A DNA stretch of 64,000 bases from Nocardia acididurans (GTDB taxonomy: Bacteria; Actinomycetota; Actinomycetes; Mycobacteriales; Mycobacteriaceae), in the NCBI RefSeq assembly GCF_016741815.1, contig NZ_JAERRJ010000006.1:487669-551668 (forward strand). The letters run 5' to 3'. Each line of letters opens with the position of its first letter. Within the stretch, counting starts at the first letter, position 1. Of this stretch, positions 1 to 9,064 are shown one piece after another. The notes under the pieces were generated by a model. It saw only the letters and a list, made by a program, of their open reading frames with translations, was not told the DNA's origin and ran no database searches. The position numbers were made by a program, and so were the translations under genes.

Positions 1-1453
1 CGCGCAGCACCTCGACCGCGGATACCCCGTCGAAATCCTTGGCGGGCAACCCGTTACGCACCGACGGCCGGGACAGCCCGGCCAGCTCCAGCAGCGTCGG
101 CGCGAGATCGGTGACGTAGGTGTACTCCTGCCGGATACCCGAATCGCCGTCGATGCGCGGCAGCCCCTTCGGCCAGGACAGCACGAACGGCACCCGCACT
201 CCGCCCGCGAAGGTCTGGCCCTTGTAGAACCGGAACGGCGTATTGGACGCCTGCCCCCACCCGCGCGGATAGTGCACCCCCAGCTCGGCGGTGCCGATGA
301 GCGAGTCGTCGTGCGGCACGTCGCGCTCCCAGTCCGGCTCGTCCACCTGGGCGAACTGTGCGAAGTAGGTGCGCGTGCCCTCCGGCCCGCCCTCGGCGGT
401 GCCGCCGTTGTCGGAGGTGAACACGATGATGGTGTTGTCGAGTTCGCCGAACCGCTCCAGCACGTCGACGATGCGGCCCAGGCTCTGGTCGATGCTGTCG
501 ACCATGCCGGCGTACACCTCCATGTACCGCTCGAACCGCGACTGCTGCTCCGGCGTCAGCGAATCCCATTCGCGCGCTTCGTATCCCGGCTCGGTATTGC
601 GCGGCTTCTGCTGTGTGCCTTCGGGGAAGAGCCCTTCGGCTAGCTGCTTGGCGAATCGGCTCTGCCGCAACCGATCCCAGCCCTCCCGGTACCGGCCCCG
701 GTACTTGGCCAGATCATCCGGCTTGGCCTGGAGCGGCCCGTGCATGGCGGTGTGCGCGAAGTACAGGAAGAACGGCTTGGTCGCATCGTGCGCCCGCAGC
801 TCCTTGAGGTAGCCGACGGCCTTGTCGGTGTAGTCGTCGGTGAGGTAGTAGCCCCGCGGGTACTCGTCGAATTCGACGGCCGAGCTGTCCGACACCAGCT
901 GATTCGGATAGTAGAAGGAATTCAGTCCCTCCAAGGATCCGTAGTACCGGTCGAACCCGCGCTGCGTGGGCCAGGAATCCCGGTTCGCCGCCGGATGCAG
1001 CGTGGCATCCCGCACCAGATGCCATTTCCCGACCGCGTAGGTGGCATATCCGTTGGCGCGCAGGATCTCCGGCAGGGTCAGCACATCGTCGGCCAGTTCC
1101 AGCCGCAGTCCCGGATAGCCGGGGTCGGCATTGGCCACGAATCCGAATCCCGCCCGGTGCGAATTGACGCCGGTCAGTAGCGCCGCCCGTGAGGGCGAGC
1201 ACAGCGGCGTCGTATGGAAGTTGGTGAGCCGCAATCCGTTCGCGGCCAGCCGGTCCAGTGTCGGCGTCTCGATCTCCGAGCCGAACGGCCCGATATCGCT
1301 GTATCCCATATCGTCGACCAGCACCACGATGATGTTGGGCGACCCCGCGGGAGCGGTGGGCGGATAGCTCCATTCCGGTGTCGAGTCGGCGGTGGTGCGG
1401 CCGATATCGCCGCTGAAGTTCTCGTAGCCACGGGCATGGGAGGGGACAGCCAT
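1..1453 (-). CDS. Sulfatase (arylsulfatase family), C-terminus cut by window edge
   Basis: Hydrolyses sulfate esters using a formylglycine made from cysteine. Reading down from an ATG at 1453 the frame stays open to the left edge (about 484 codons). Residues 41-48 read IIVVLVDD, giving the metal-binding Asp pair, and residues 85-89 read CSPSR followed by AALLTG, the C-x-P-S-R maturation signature. Further on, KWHL and a FTSDNGG segment match the sulfatase fold. The N-terminus (MAVPSHARGYENF) shows no signal peptide, so a cytoplasmic enzyme is likely. It is divergent from the ABC importer operon with 168 bp between starts, so the two may share a promoter region. The substrate cannot be told, and the C-terminus is missing only because the window starts here. 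Confidence 0.9.
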   Translation of the reverse strand, partial: MAVPSHARGYENFSGDIGRTTADSTPEWSYPPTAPAGSPNIIVVLVDDMGYSDIGPFGSEIETPTLDRLAANGLRLTNFHTTPLCSPSRAALLTGVNSHRAGFGFVANADPGYPGLRLELADDVLTLPEILRANGYATYAVGKWHLVRDATLHPAANRDSWPTQRGFDRYYGSLEGLNSFYYPNQLVSDSSAVEFDEYPRGYYLTDDYTDKAVGYLKELRAHDATKPFFLYFAHTAMHGPLQAKPDDLAKYRGRYREGWDRLRQSRFAKQLAEGLFPEGTQQKPRNTEPGYEAREWDSLTPEQQSRFERYMEVYAGMVDSIDQSLGRIVDVLERFGELDNTIIVFTSDNGGTAEGGPEGTRTYFAQFAQVDEPDWERDVPHDDSLIGTAELGVHYPRGWGQASNTPFRFYKGQTFAGGVRVPFVLSWPKGLPRIDGDSGIRQEYTYVTDLAPTLLELAGLSRPSVRNGLPAKDFDGVSAVEVLR

Positions 1454-1621
1454 GGTCCCAGCAAAGTTCCGGGAAACGGTTCTTTCCAGGGTTTCACGCA
1501 CGCTGCGTACAACCGCTGTCCGCTCCTGATCCGGCTGTTAGCGTCGCCGCTACTCAAGGTCCCCACGGTGCCGTCCACGCACCCGCCGTCTCCCCACGGC
1601 ACGTATTCCGAGGTATCCCAC

Positions 1622-3211
1622 ATGAATTCGTCCCCCGGCGATCTGGATCGCCGTCGTTTCCTGCGTAGCTCCGGCGTTGTCGCCGCCGCCATCTTCGGTG
1701 GCGCGGCGCTGGCCGCCTGCACCTCGGCGGTGAACCAGCAGAAGGGCGGCGGGGACGACAACGCGCAGCCGGTGCGCGGCGGCACCCTGAAGTACGGCGT
1801 GCTGGTGGATCTGATCCCGTCCAACCTGCTCACCAATACCGGCACCACGCCGTATGTGGTCGGGCTGGTCTTCGAATCACTGGTGCGCTACCCGCACGAC
1901 ACGCTGGAGCCGCAGCCGAAACTGGCGAAGAGCTGGACGGTCGCGCCGGACGGGCGGTCGATCACATTGCAGTTGCGCGAGGACGTGAAGTTCCACAGCG
2001 GGCGCGCCTTCACCTCCAAGGACGTGGAGTTCTCGCTGAAGACCTATGCCGATCCGAAGTGGTCGGCGCAGCTCAAAAGCACCGCCGCCGCCATCACCGG
2101 CTTCGACACCACCGATCCGCACCGGGTGACGCTCACGCTGGCGCATCCGCTGAGCAACCTGTTCGACATGCTCGACACGGCGCCGATCCTGGACAGTGAA
2201 TCCATCGATCAGCTGGCCACCGGCGACAAAATCATCGGTACCGGTCCGTTCCGGTTCGTGAGCCGGGTGCCCAACTCGCAGTTGGTATTCGAGCGCAACG
2301 CGAACTACTGGGTGCCGGAGCGCCCGTACCTGGACCGCGTCGAATTCACCGTCATCGCCGACAATCAGGCGCAGCTCAACGCCCTCAAATCGGGGCAGAT
2401 CCAGCTGGCCGACGGCATCAGCTACCGCGACAGCGAAAACCTCGCCAAGACAGACGGTTTCAAGACCATCGTGTACGAGGGCGCGGAACTGCAGCTGTAT
2501 GTCGGCGCCAATGTGCAGGATCCGACGCTGGCCGATGTGCGGGTGCGCCAGGCCATCGCCTACGCGCTGGACCGCGATCGCATCATCGACGAGGTGTTCC
2601 GCGGCACCGGCTACGCGCTGAACGTGCCGTGGCCCAAGGGATCCCCGGCCTTCGACGCCGCCCGCAACACCCGCTACGCGCGAGATGTGAACAAGGCCAG
2701 GCAGATTCTGTCCACCCTGCCCAAGCCCGCGAAACTGCCGCTCACCTACAACTCGTCGGTGGCCACCTACGAGGCCGTCGCGCAGATCGTGCAGGCCAAC
2801 CTCGCCGAGATCGGCGTCGAGGTGGAGTTGGTGCCCACCGACAACGGCACCTTCATCAAGCAGCTCATCGGGGCCCAGTTCCCGGGGCTGTGGGTCACCG
2901 ATCACTCCTGGGCACAGTTCGTACCCTCCACCCTCACGGTCAGCGCGTACCCGTTCAACGCGCGAAAGAACGCCTCCCGCTACGAATCTCCCGACTATGT
3001 GAAGGTGGCCGACGCGGCGTGGCAGCTGCCGCAGTCCACCGGCCCCGACGCCACCCGCGCCTACCAGGCGCTCAGCGACCAGCTGCTGGACAGCCTGTTC
3101 CTGATCGAGATCGGCGTGCGCTTCGCGCAGGCCGGGGCGAGCAGGAAGCTGCACGGCTTCGACTGGACCAAGCGCCGCGAAATCCTGCTCACGGACGCGT
3201 TCCTGTCATGA
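1622..3211 (+). CDS. ABC importer substrate-binding lipoprotein (SBP family 5, peptide/nickel type)
   Basis: Extracytoplasmic binding protein for a peptide-, nickel- or opine-type ABC importer. It has 529 residues from the ATG at 1622. The N-terminus carries a twin-arginine-like DRRRFLRSS followed by a hydrophobic stretch and the lipobox LAAC, so it is probably exported folded and lipid-anchored. The body (RGGTLKYGV..., KSWTVAPDGRSITLQLREDVKFHSG, DVEFSLKTYADPKW) is typical of SBP family 5. The reading frame is open further upstream, but only this start gives the signal sequence. Its stop overlaps the next start (ATGA), so it is the first gene of a four-gene operon. Confidence 0.93.
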   Translation: MNSSPGDLDRRRFLRSSGVVAAAIFGGAALAACTSAVNQQKGGGDDNAQPVRGGTLKYGVLVDLIPSNLLTNTGTTPYVVGLVFESLVRYPHDTLEPQPKLAKSWTVAPDGRSITLQLREDVKFHSGRAFTSKDVEFSLKTYADPKWSAQLKSTAAAITGFDTTDPHRVTLTLAHPLSNLFDMLDTAPILDSESIDQLATGDKIIGTGPFRFVSRVPNSQLVFERNANYWVPERPYLDRVEFTVIADNQAQLNALKSGQIQLADGISYRDSENLAKTDGFKTIVYEGAELQLYVGANVQDPTLADVRVRQAIAYALDRDRIIDEVFRGTGYALNVPWPKGSPAFDAARNTRYARDVNKARQILSTLPKPAKLPLTYNSSVATYEAVAQIVQANLAEIGVEVELVPTDNGTFIKQLIGAQFPGLWVTDHSWAQFVPSTLTVSAYPFNARKNASRYESPDYVKVADAAWQLPQSTGPDATRAYQALSDQLLDSLFLIEIGVRFAQAGASRKLHGFDWTKRREILLTDAFLS

Positions 3212-4167
3212 CCGCGTATCTGTTGCGCCGGGTGCCGTCGGCGGTGGCGGTGCTGTTCGGCGCGTCGGTGCTCATCTTCCTGCTGCTGCGGCTGGTGCCC
3301 GGCGATCCGGCCACCACCCTGGCCGGGCCGGACGCCACCGCGGAGACCGTCGCCGCCATCCGGCATCAGCTCGGGCTGGACCGGTCCATTCCGGCCCAGT
3401 ACCTGAGCTGGCTGGGCGGCGCGTTCACCGGTGATCTGGGCCGCTCCTACATCATCGGCGGGCAGATCACCGACCTGGTCGGGCGCGGGCTCACCAATAC
3501 GCTGGTGCTCACCATTTCCGCGCTGCTGCTCGCGGTGGTGGTGAGCCTGGCGGTCAGCGTGTCCGCGGTGCTGTGGAATCGGCCGTTGCTGAATGCCCTG
3601 GTGGCCGCGGCGAATACGGTCGCCGTCGCGATTCCGACCTTCGTCTCCGGCGTGCTGCTGGTGCTGGTGTTCGCCATCGCGATCCCGATCCTGCCCGCGG
3701 GCGGCGTCCCGCCGGACGGGTTCGTGGCCCATCCCGATATCGCCGTGCAGTATCTGCTGCTGCCGTCCATCTGCCTCGCGTTGCCGGTGACCGCCGCGCT
3801 CACCCGATTCCTCACCGAGGCGCTGCGCACCGAACTGCGCAAACCGTACGTGCTCACCGCACGGGCACTGGGCATCTCGCACCGGCAGATCGTCACGCGC
3901 GGCGCGCTGCGCAACGCCCTGCCGACGCTGCTGACCGTGCTCGGCATCCAGACCGGACACCTGCTGGGCGGCGCGGTGCTGGTGGAGGCCGCCTTCGCGT
4001 GGCCCGGCATCGGACAGTTGATCGAGCAGGGCATCAACCGCCGCGACTATCCGGTGGTGCAGGCGCTGCTGCTGTTCTCGGTCGCGGTGTTCGTGGCGAT
4101 CGCGCTGATCACCGATCTGATCCACGCCTACCTGGATCCGCGAATCCGGATCGGCGGCACGGCATGA
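3208..4167 (+). CDS. ABC importer permease, DppB/OppB type
   Basis: First membrane subunit of the importer, 319 residues. It begins with MTAYLLRRVPSAVAVLFG and contains the RLVPGDP motif of DppB-like N-termini, about six hydrophobic segments, and the EAA-loop region around ALGISHRQIVTRGALRNALP that docks on the ATPase. The start overlaps the preceding stop by four bases and its own stop overlaps the next gene, so translation is coupled along the operon. Family assignment is firm; the transported substrate is unknown. Confidence 0.93.
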   Translation: MTAYLLRRVPSAVAVLFGASVLIFLLLRLVPGDPATTLAGPDATAETVAAIRHQLGLDRSIPAQYLSWLGGAFTGDLGRSYIIGGQITDLVGRGLTNTLVLTISALLLAVVVSLAVSVSAVLWNRPLLNALVAAANTVAVAIPTFVSGVLLVLVFAIAIPILPAGGVPPDGFVAHPDIAVQYLLLPSICLALPVTAALTRFLTEALRTELRKPYVLTARALGISHRQIVTRGALRNALPTLLTVLGIQTGHLLGGAVLVEAAFAWPGIGQLIEQGINRRDYPVVQALLLFSVAVFVAIALITDLIHAYLDPRIRIGGTA

Positions 4168-4970
4168 GCGAGGTGCTGCGCAGGGGGCAGGGCCTGGCCG
4201 GACTGCTGCTGGTCGGCGTCATCGCCGCCGCCGGGCTCGCGGCGGGCCTGCTCACGAAATACGATCCGCTGACCCAGATTCCAGGAGCGAACCTGCTCAC
4301 GGCGAGCAGCGAGCACTGGCTGGGCACCGACAACCTCAACCGGGATCTGCTCTCGCGGGTGCTGTACGGGATTCGATCCAGCCTGCTCATCGCCTTCCTC
4401 GCGGTGCCGCTGGGCGCGGTGATCGGTTCGCTCGCAGGGCTTCTCGCCAGTGTCAACAGCGTCGCCGACGTCCTCGCCCAGCGGGTGTTCGACCTGATCC
4501 TGGCCTTCCCGACGCTGATCTTCGCCATCGCGCTGGCCGCCGTCACCGGGCCGGGCGCGCACGCGGTGGTCATCGTGATCGCGGCCGCCGAGATCCCCGT
4601 CTTCGGCAGGCAGATCCGCACCGCCATTCTCGCCGTGCGCGAACAGGCGTTCGTGGAGGCCGCCGAGGTGATCGGCGCGGGCACCTGGTGGACGCTGCGT
4701 AAACACGTGCTGCCCCAGGTGATCGAACCGCTGACCGTGCAGTTGTCGCTGTCGCTGTCGCTGGCCGTATTCGTCGAAGCCGCCATGAGTTTCATCGGCA
4801 TCGGCGTGCGGCCGCCGGATCCGTCGCTGGGGTCCATCATCGCCGACTCGATCGCCAACCTGGACGCCAATCCGGCGTTCGCGATCGGACCGCTGCTGGT
4901 GGTGTCCGGGCTCACCCTCGGATTCCTGTTGATCGCCCAGGCATTGGGCCGAGCCCGGAGGATCGGATGA
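4164..4970 (+). CDS. ABC importer permease, DppC/OppC type
   Basis: Second membrane subunit, 268 residues. A short cytoplasmic start and first helix (GLAGLLLVGVIAAAGLAAGLL) are followed by the DppC hallmark HWLGTDNLNRDLLSRVLYG, then several helices and an EAA loop (AAEVIGAGTWWTLRKHVLP). It pairs with the upstream DppB-type gene to form the pore. It is linked on both sides by four-base ATGA overlaps. Confidence 0.93.
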   Translation: MSEVLRRGQGLAGLLLVGVIAAAGLAAGLLTKYDPLTQIPGANLLTASSEHWLGTDNLNRDLLSRVLYGIRSSLLIAFLAVPLGAVIGSLAGLLASVNSVADVLAQRVFDLILAFPTLIFAIALAAVTGPGAHAVVIVIAAAEIPVFGRQIRTAILAVREQAFVEAAEVIGAGTWWTLRKHVLPQVIEPLTVQLSLSLSLAVFVEAAMSFIGIGVRPPDPSLGSIIADSIANLDANPAFAIGPLLVVSGLTLGFLLIAQALGRARRIG

Positions 4971-6658
4971 GCGACGACAGACGGCCACTGCTCGAAATCA
5001 ACGATCTGTCGGTGCGTTTCGGCGATCGGAAGGTCGTCGACGGCGTGCACGTCCGGGTCGGACGCGGCGAAACCGTCGCGCTGGTGGGCGAATCCGGCTC
5101 CGGCAAGTCGCTGACCGCGCGCGCCGTGCTGGGCCTGCTGCCCGAGGGCGCACGGGCCGACGGTTCGATCCTGCTGGGCGGCACCGAGATCGTCGCAGCA
5201 CCCGACGAGGAGCTGCGCGCCCTGCGCGGCACCCGCGCCGCCATGGTGTTCCAGGAACCGCAGACCGCGCTGAATCCGGTGCAGCGCATCGGCACCCAGA
5301 TCACCCAGGCGCTGCGGGCGCACGGGCCGATCGCCAAGGCCGCCGCCCGCGCGCGGGCCGTCGAACTGCTGACGCTGGTCGATATTCCGGAGGCGGACAA
5401 GCGGGTCGACTGGTACCCGCATCAGCTCTCCGGCGGCCAGAAGCAGCGAGTCGTCATCGCCCTGGCGCTGTCCGGGGAACCGGATCTGCTCATCGCGGAC
5501 GAGCCCACCACCGCGCTCGATGTGACCGTGCAGGCCGAGATCCTCGACCTGCTGCGGGAACTCCAGCGGCGCAGGGGAACCGCCATCCTGTTCATCGCCC
5601 ACAACCTGGGCGTGGTCGCCGAGATCGCCGACCGCGTCGTGGTGCTGAACGCGGGCCGGGTGGTCGAGGAGCAGCCGGTGCGCGGGCTGTTCGCCACTCC
5701 ACGCGAGGAGTACACCCGCACTCTGCTGGCCGCCGTGCCGAAACTGCCCGAGCCCGGCGACGCCACCGGGCGCGCCGCCATCAGCGCGGTGGCCGAAACC
5801 CCGGCCGCGGTACCGGCGGACCCGAAAGCCTGGGATCCCGACCGGGATCCGGTGCTGCGCATCACCGACCTGGATGTCGTCTACCGGCAGCGCGGGCGCG
5901 GGTTCCAGGCGCTGCGCCAGGTCTCGCTCACCCTGGCCCCGCGCGAGGTCATCGGCCTCGTCGGCGAATCCGGTTCGGGCAAGAGCACACTCGGCCGCAC
6001 CGCGCTCGGCCTGATCCCCGCCGCCGCGGGTGAGGTGGTGCTGCAGGGTGTTCCGCTCACCGGACTGTCCCGCCGGGACCTGCGTGGGCTGCGCAAGCAT
6101 GTGGCGCTGGTGCATCAGGACGCCACCGCCTCGCTGGATCCGCGCCGCAGCCTGGAGGAGTCCATCGGTGAACCGCTGCTCGTGCATCGCGCCGCCTCCG
6201 GTGCGCTGCTGCGCGGCAGGGTCGGCGACCTGCTGGAGTCGGTGCGGCTGCCGCGCGCGTACGCCACCCGCCGACCGGGGGAGCTCTCCGGCGGTCAGCG
6301 GCAGCGGGTCGCGCTGGCCCGCGCGCTCGCGCTGGCCCCGCGCCTGCTGGTCGCCGACGAACCCACCAGCGCCCTCGACGTCTCGGTGCAGGCGCAGGTA
6401 TTGGACCTGTTCGCGGATCTGCGCGCCGAATACGGATTCGCCTGCCTGTTCATCAGTCACGATCTCGCGGTGGTGAATCAGGTATCCGATCGCGTCATCG
6501 TGCTACGGCAGGGTTCCATCGTCGAAACCGGCACCGTGGAAACGGTTTTCCGGAATCCCGCACAGGATTACACGCGACGGCTGCTGGACGCGGTTCCCAT
6601 TCCCGATCCGGAACGGGTTCGCCCGGATACTTCCGCACCGGTCGCGGTAGGCGCATAA
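4967..6658 (+). CDS. ABC importer ATPase, two fused nucleotide-binding domains (DppD-DppF)
   Basis: Energises the importer encoded upstream. The 563-residue protein holds two complete ATPase domains. Each has Walker A GESGSGKS (near residues 42 and 336), a signature motif (LSGGQKQRV and LSGGQRQRV) and Walker B (LLIADEPTTALDV and LLVADEPTSALDV). The domains correspond to DppD and DppF, which are separate proteins in many bacteria. The linker of about 50 residues around position 270-310 is rich in Ala and Pro. It is the last gene of the operon. A hydrophobic permease partner for each domain is already present, so the transporter is complete. Confidence 0.95.
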   Translation: MSDDRRPLLEINDLSVRFGDRKVVDGVHVRVGRGETVALVGESGSGKSLTARAVLGLLPEGARADGSILLGGTEIVAAPDEELRALRGTRAAMVFQEPQTALNPVQRIGTQITQALRAHGPIAKAAARARAVELLTLVDIPEADKRVDWYPHQLSGGQKQRVVIALALSGEPDLLIADEPTTALDVTVQAEILDLLRELQRRRGTAILFIAHNLGVVAEIADRVVVLNAGRVVEEQPVRGLFATPREEYTRTLLAAVPKLPEPGDATGRAAISAVAETPAAVPADPKAWDPDRDPVLRITDLDVVYRQRGRGFQALRQVSLTLAPREVIGLVGESGSGKSTLGRTALGLIPAAAGEVVLQGVPLTGLSRRDLRGLRKHVALVHQDATASLDPRRSLEESIGEPLLVHRAASGALLRGRVGDLLESVRLPRAYATRRPGELSGGQRQRVALARALALAPRLLVADEPTSALDVSVQAQVLDLFADLRAEYGFACLFISHDLAVVNQVSDRVIVLRQGSIVETGTVETVFRNPAQDYTRRLLDAVPIPDPERVRPDTSAPVAVGA

Positions 6659-6766
6659 TCTCGCTACCGCATGGCATACCGTCCGGACGGGCGGAGACAG
6701 CATTCCGTCCGGGCGGTCAACCAGGTATTTCAACGGGCTCGCCACCCCTCGCCAGTCCTGACAGGA

Positions 6767-6783
6767 TTTGTGACTGATACAAA
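6767..6783. promoter_or_regulatory. Inverted repeat upstream of the first MmyB-type regulator
   Basis: TTTGT, seven bases, ACAAA lies about 95 bp before the GTG of the XRE gene at 6876. It is a possible operator for autoregulation. The rest of the 217-bp gap shows no convincing gene. Assignment rests on symmetry alone. Confidence 0.3.
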
Positions 6784-6875
6784 CAGGAACAGTTCAGCGC
6801 ACGTGTCCGGCCGAGTATTCATGGGAGCATTCGAAGGTAGGACGAACTCGATAGCGCAGCGGGTAAGGAGGGACT

Positions 6876-7661
6876 GTGGTGGTCGCCGATATGGGATGCG
6901 GACAGTATTCCGGCGAACTCGAGGCCCCGACTTTCGGAAGCCTGCTGCGCCGGCTGCGCGATCAGCGCGGCGTCTCCCGGGAACGCCTCGCCTTCAACGC
7001 GGGTGTAAGCGCAAGTTACATAACGCATTTGGAGAAAGGCGACCGCGGAAATCCGACCCGCGAAGTGGTGGAGGCGCTGACCCGCTATCTGGGCAGGCTG
7101 GTGCCGCTCACCGATGTCGATCAGCGCCAGCTCATCGACCTGGCCGGACTCGACGCCGGTGAACTCCCGACCGTGGAGGAACTGCGCGCCGTCGTCACCG
7201 CCGACATGCACCGGGCGCTGACCCTGCACCGGCCGAACCTGGCCGCCTACGTCGATATGCGCGGAAACCTGCTGGCCTGCAACGACAGCTGGGACGAGGC
7301 TTTTCCGGGCGCCTCCCAGGACGGCAATATGCTGCGCTGGTTCTTCAGCCACGAGATGTCGGCCGATGTGCTGGTGAACTGGGAGGCCGACCTGCGCCGC
7401 ACCGTGCACTGGATGCGCGGGCTCATCGGCCGCTCCGGCAACTCCGACGGCTTCATCGACCTGCTGCGCGAACTCGGCGAGTTCCCGATCTTCCGGCAGG
7501 TCTGGGCCGAGGGCGGCGTCGAGTTCGCGCCTCACGTGTGGACCATGCAGCTGCGCAACCCGGTGACCGGACTGCGCCGCAAGGTCGTCGCCCAGGCCGG
7601 CCGGCTGCAGAACGCCCTGTACCCGGGCCAGGTCGTCGCGATTCTGGGGATCCCGGCCTGA
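6876..7661 (+). CDS. XRE-family regulator with MmyB-like ligand-binding domain (copy 1)
   Basis: DNA-binding regulator, 261 residues. Residues 20-75 form a Cro/C1-type helix-turn-helix (RLRDQRGVSRERLAFNAGVS, then YITHLEKGDRG). The rest matches the MmyB-like PAS-type domain, which in this family is thought to bind fatty acyl ligands. A strong AAGGAGG at 6865-6871 precedes tandem GTG codons at 6876 and 6879. Two close paralogues lie at 12330 and 22744. It is followed on the same strand by an AMP-ligase and a thiolase, so these are plausible targets, but no operator was proven. Confidence 0.88.
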   Translation: MVVADMGCGQYSGELEAPTFGSLLRRLRDQRGVSRERLAFNAGVSASYITHLEKGDRGNPTREVVEALTRYLGRLVPLTDVDQRQLIDLAGLDAGELPTVEELRAVVTADMHRALTLHRPNLAAYVDMRGNLLACNDSWDEAFPGASQDGNMLRWFFSHEMSADVLVNWEADLRRTVHWMRGLIGRSGNSDGFIDLLRELGEFPIFRQVWAEGGVEFAPHVWTMQLRNPVTGLRRKVVAQAGRLQNALYPGQVVAILGIPA

Positions 7662-7761
7662 GCGTGCTGTGACGCACCCCACACTGAATGTTTGCCCACA
7701 CCTCGGAATCGGTCCTCGTGAAACGCCAAGCGTCGCAGGGATCTTCGCACTCACGGCGGAA

Positions 7762-7790
7762 TTGACAGTGCTGTGCGGGCTGGTTAGCGT
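7762..7790 (+). promoter_or_regulatory. Probable housekeeping promoter for the AMP-ligase/thiolase pair
   Basis: TTGACA at 7762-7767 and TAGCGT at 7785-7790 are separated by 17 bases. This fits the actinobacterial TTGACA and TANNNT consensus and lies 82 bp before the ATG at 7872. It indicates that the ligase gene has its own promoter rather than only read-through from the regulator. Confidence 0.55.
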
Positions 7791-7871
7791 CAGTCGCTGA
7801 CAGGTAGCCAGATCGGTGTTCGACCACCCCCCGCCGACCACCCCCTGATCCGGAAAGCTCGAGGTGCGCTG

Positions 7872-9044
7872 ATGACCACCGCCGCATCCACCGTTCCGCT
7901 CCGGCCGCTCCTGCTGCCGGAGGACGCCGAGCAGGCTGTCGTGCTGTTGCGTCAGGAGATCGAGCGGATGCATCGCGGCGGGGCGGCCATCGCGCCGGTC
8001 ACGAATCTCGAACAGGTGCGGGCGCTTCCGGAGACCGTGCCGGAGAGCGTCGCGGTGGTGCTGTCCACCTCCGGATCCAGCGGGGTGCCGAAGCGGACAA
8101 TGCTGTCGCGGAACGCTTTGGCGGCCTCCGCACGGGCGTCGTCGGCGCGGCTCGGTGGGGCGGGGGAGTGGTTGCTGTGCCTCCCAGCCGGTTTCATCGC
8201 CGGTTTCCAGGTGGTGTCGCGGGCAGTGCTCGGCGGTACGCGGGTGCAGGCGCTGGGCGGTGGGGCCTTCCACGCCGCCGGTTTCGCCGCCGCCGCGCGG
8301 CGGCTCGGAGCGGGCACGCGGTATACGTCTCTTGTTCCCACACAGGTGAAGCGGCTGCTGGCCGACGCCGAGGGGCGGGCGGCGCTGGCGCTGTTCGACA
8401 AGGTGCTGATAGGTGGTGCGCCACTGGACGCGCAGAGCGATCGGCGGTTGCGGGAGATCACGGGCGCGGTGGTCACCTACGGCATGACCGAGACCTGCGG
8501 GGGCTGCGTCTATGACGGGCGGCCGCTGGACGGGGTGCAGGTGCGGCTGGTCGACGGGGTGATCCACCTCGGCGGCGACGTGGTGGCGGACGGGTATCTG
8601 GGTGCGGCGCTTGCGGATTCGGCCTGCTTCTACACCGATGGTGATCGGCGCTGGTATCGCACCGCCGATCGCGGGCACTGGTCCGACGGGCTGCTCGTGC
8701 CCACCGGGCGGGTGGACGACCTCATCAACACCGGTGGGATGAAGGTGTCCGCGCTGGCGATCGAGGCCGCGGTGGCCGAGTTCGACGGGGTCGACACCGC
8801 GGTGATCCTGGGACTGCCCGATCCCGAATGGGCGGCGGCGGTGGGCGCGTACATCGTTGTGCGCCAGGGATTCCCGCCGCCGGATCCGGAGGCACTGCGC
8901 GCGCATGTCCGGGAGCGGCTGGGCCGCGCGGCGGCGCCGAAGCGGATCGTGTTCGGCGAAACCCTTCCGCTGCTGCCGAATTCGAAGATCGATCGCCGCG
9001 CCGTCCGGGAATTCCTGAGCGGCGGTTCCTCCCATCAGCAGTAG
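7872..9044 (+). CDS. AMP-forming acyl-CoA ligase, MenE-like
   Basis: Activates a carboxylate with ATP and CoA. It has 390 residues, shorter than typical fatty acyl-CoA ligases and close to o-succinylbenzoate-CoA ligase (MenE). Visible motifs are the AMP-binding P-loop STSGSSGVPK, the adenylate motif TYGMTETCGG, and the C-terminal hinge TGRVDDLINTGGMKVS with a late Lys in PNSKID. It is not beside other men genes. Instead it sits between an MmyB-type regulator and a thiolase, 20 bp before the latter, which could equally mean activation of a catabolic acid. MenE itself is possible; family is sure, substrate is not. Confidence 0.82.
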   Translation: MTTAASTVPLRPLLLPEDAEQAVVLLRQEIERMHRGGAAIAPVTNLEQVRALPETVPESVAVVLSTSGSSGVPKRTMLSRNALAASARASSARLGGAGEWLLCLPAGFIAGFQVVSRAVLGGTRVQALGGGAFHAAGFAAAARRLGAGTRYTSLVPTQVKRLLADAEGRAALALFDKVLIGGAPLDAQSDRRLREITGAVVTYGMTETCGGCVYDGRPLDGVQVRLVDGVIHLGGDVVADGYLGAALADSACFYTDGDRRWYRTADRGHWSDGLLVPTGRVDDLINTGGMKVSALAIEAAVAEFDGVDTAVILGLPDPEWAAAVGAYIVVRQGFPPPDPEALRAHVRERLGRAAAPKRIVFGETLPLLPNSKIDRRAVREFLSGGSSHQQ

Positions 9045-9064
9045 TTCACGAAGGTGCGGATCTC

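Noticed and set aside
4109..6460. 783-codon minus-strand open frame opposite the ABC permease and ATPase genes
   Set aside because: Composition shadow of a GC-rich gene; it has no recognisable domain and lies opposite firmly identified proteins.
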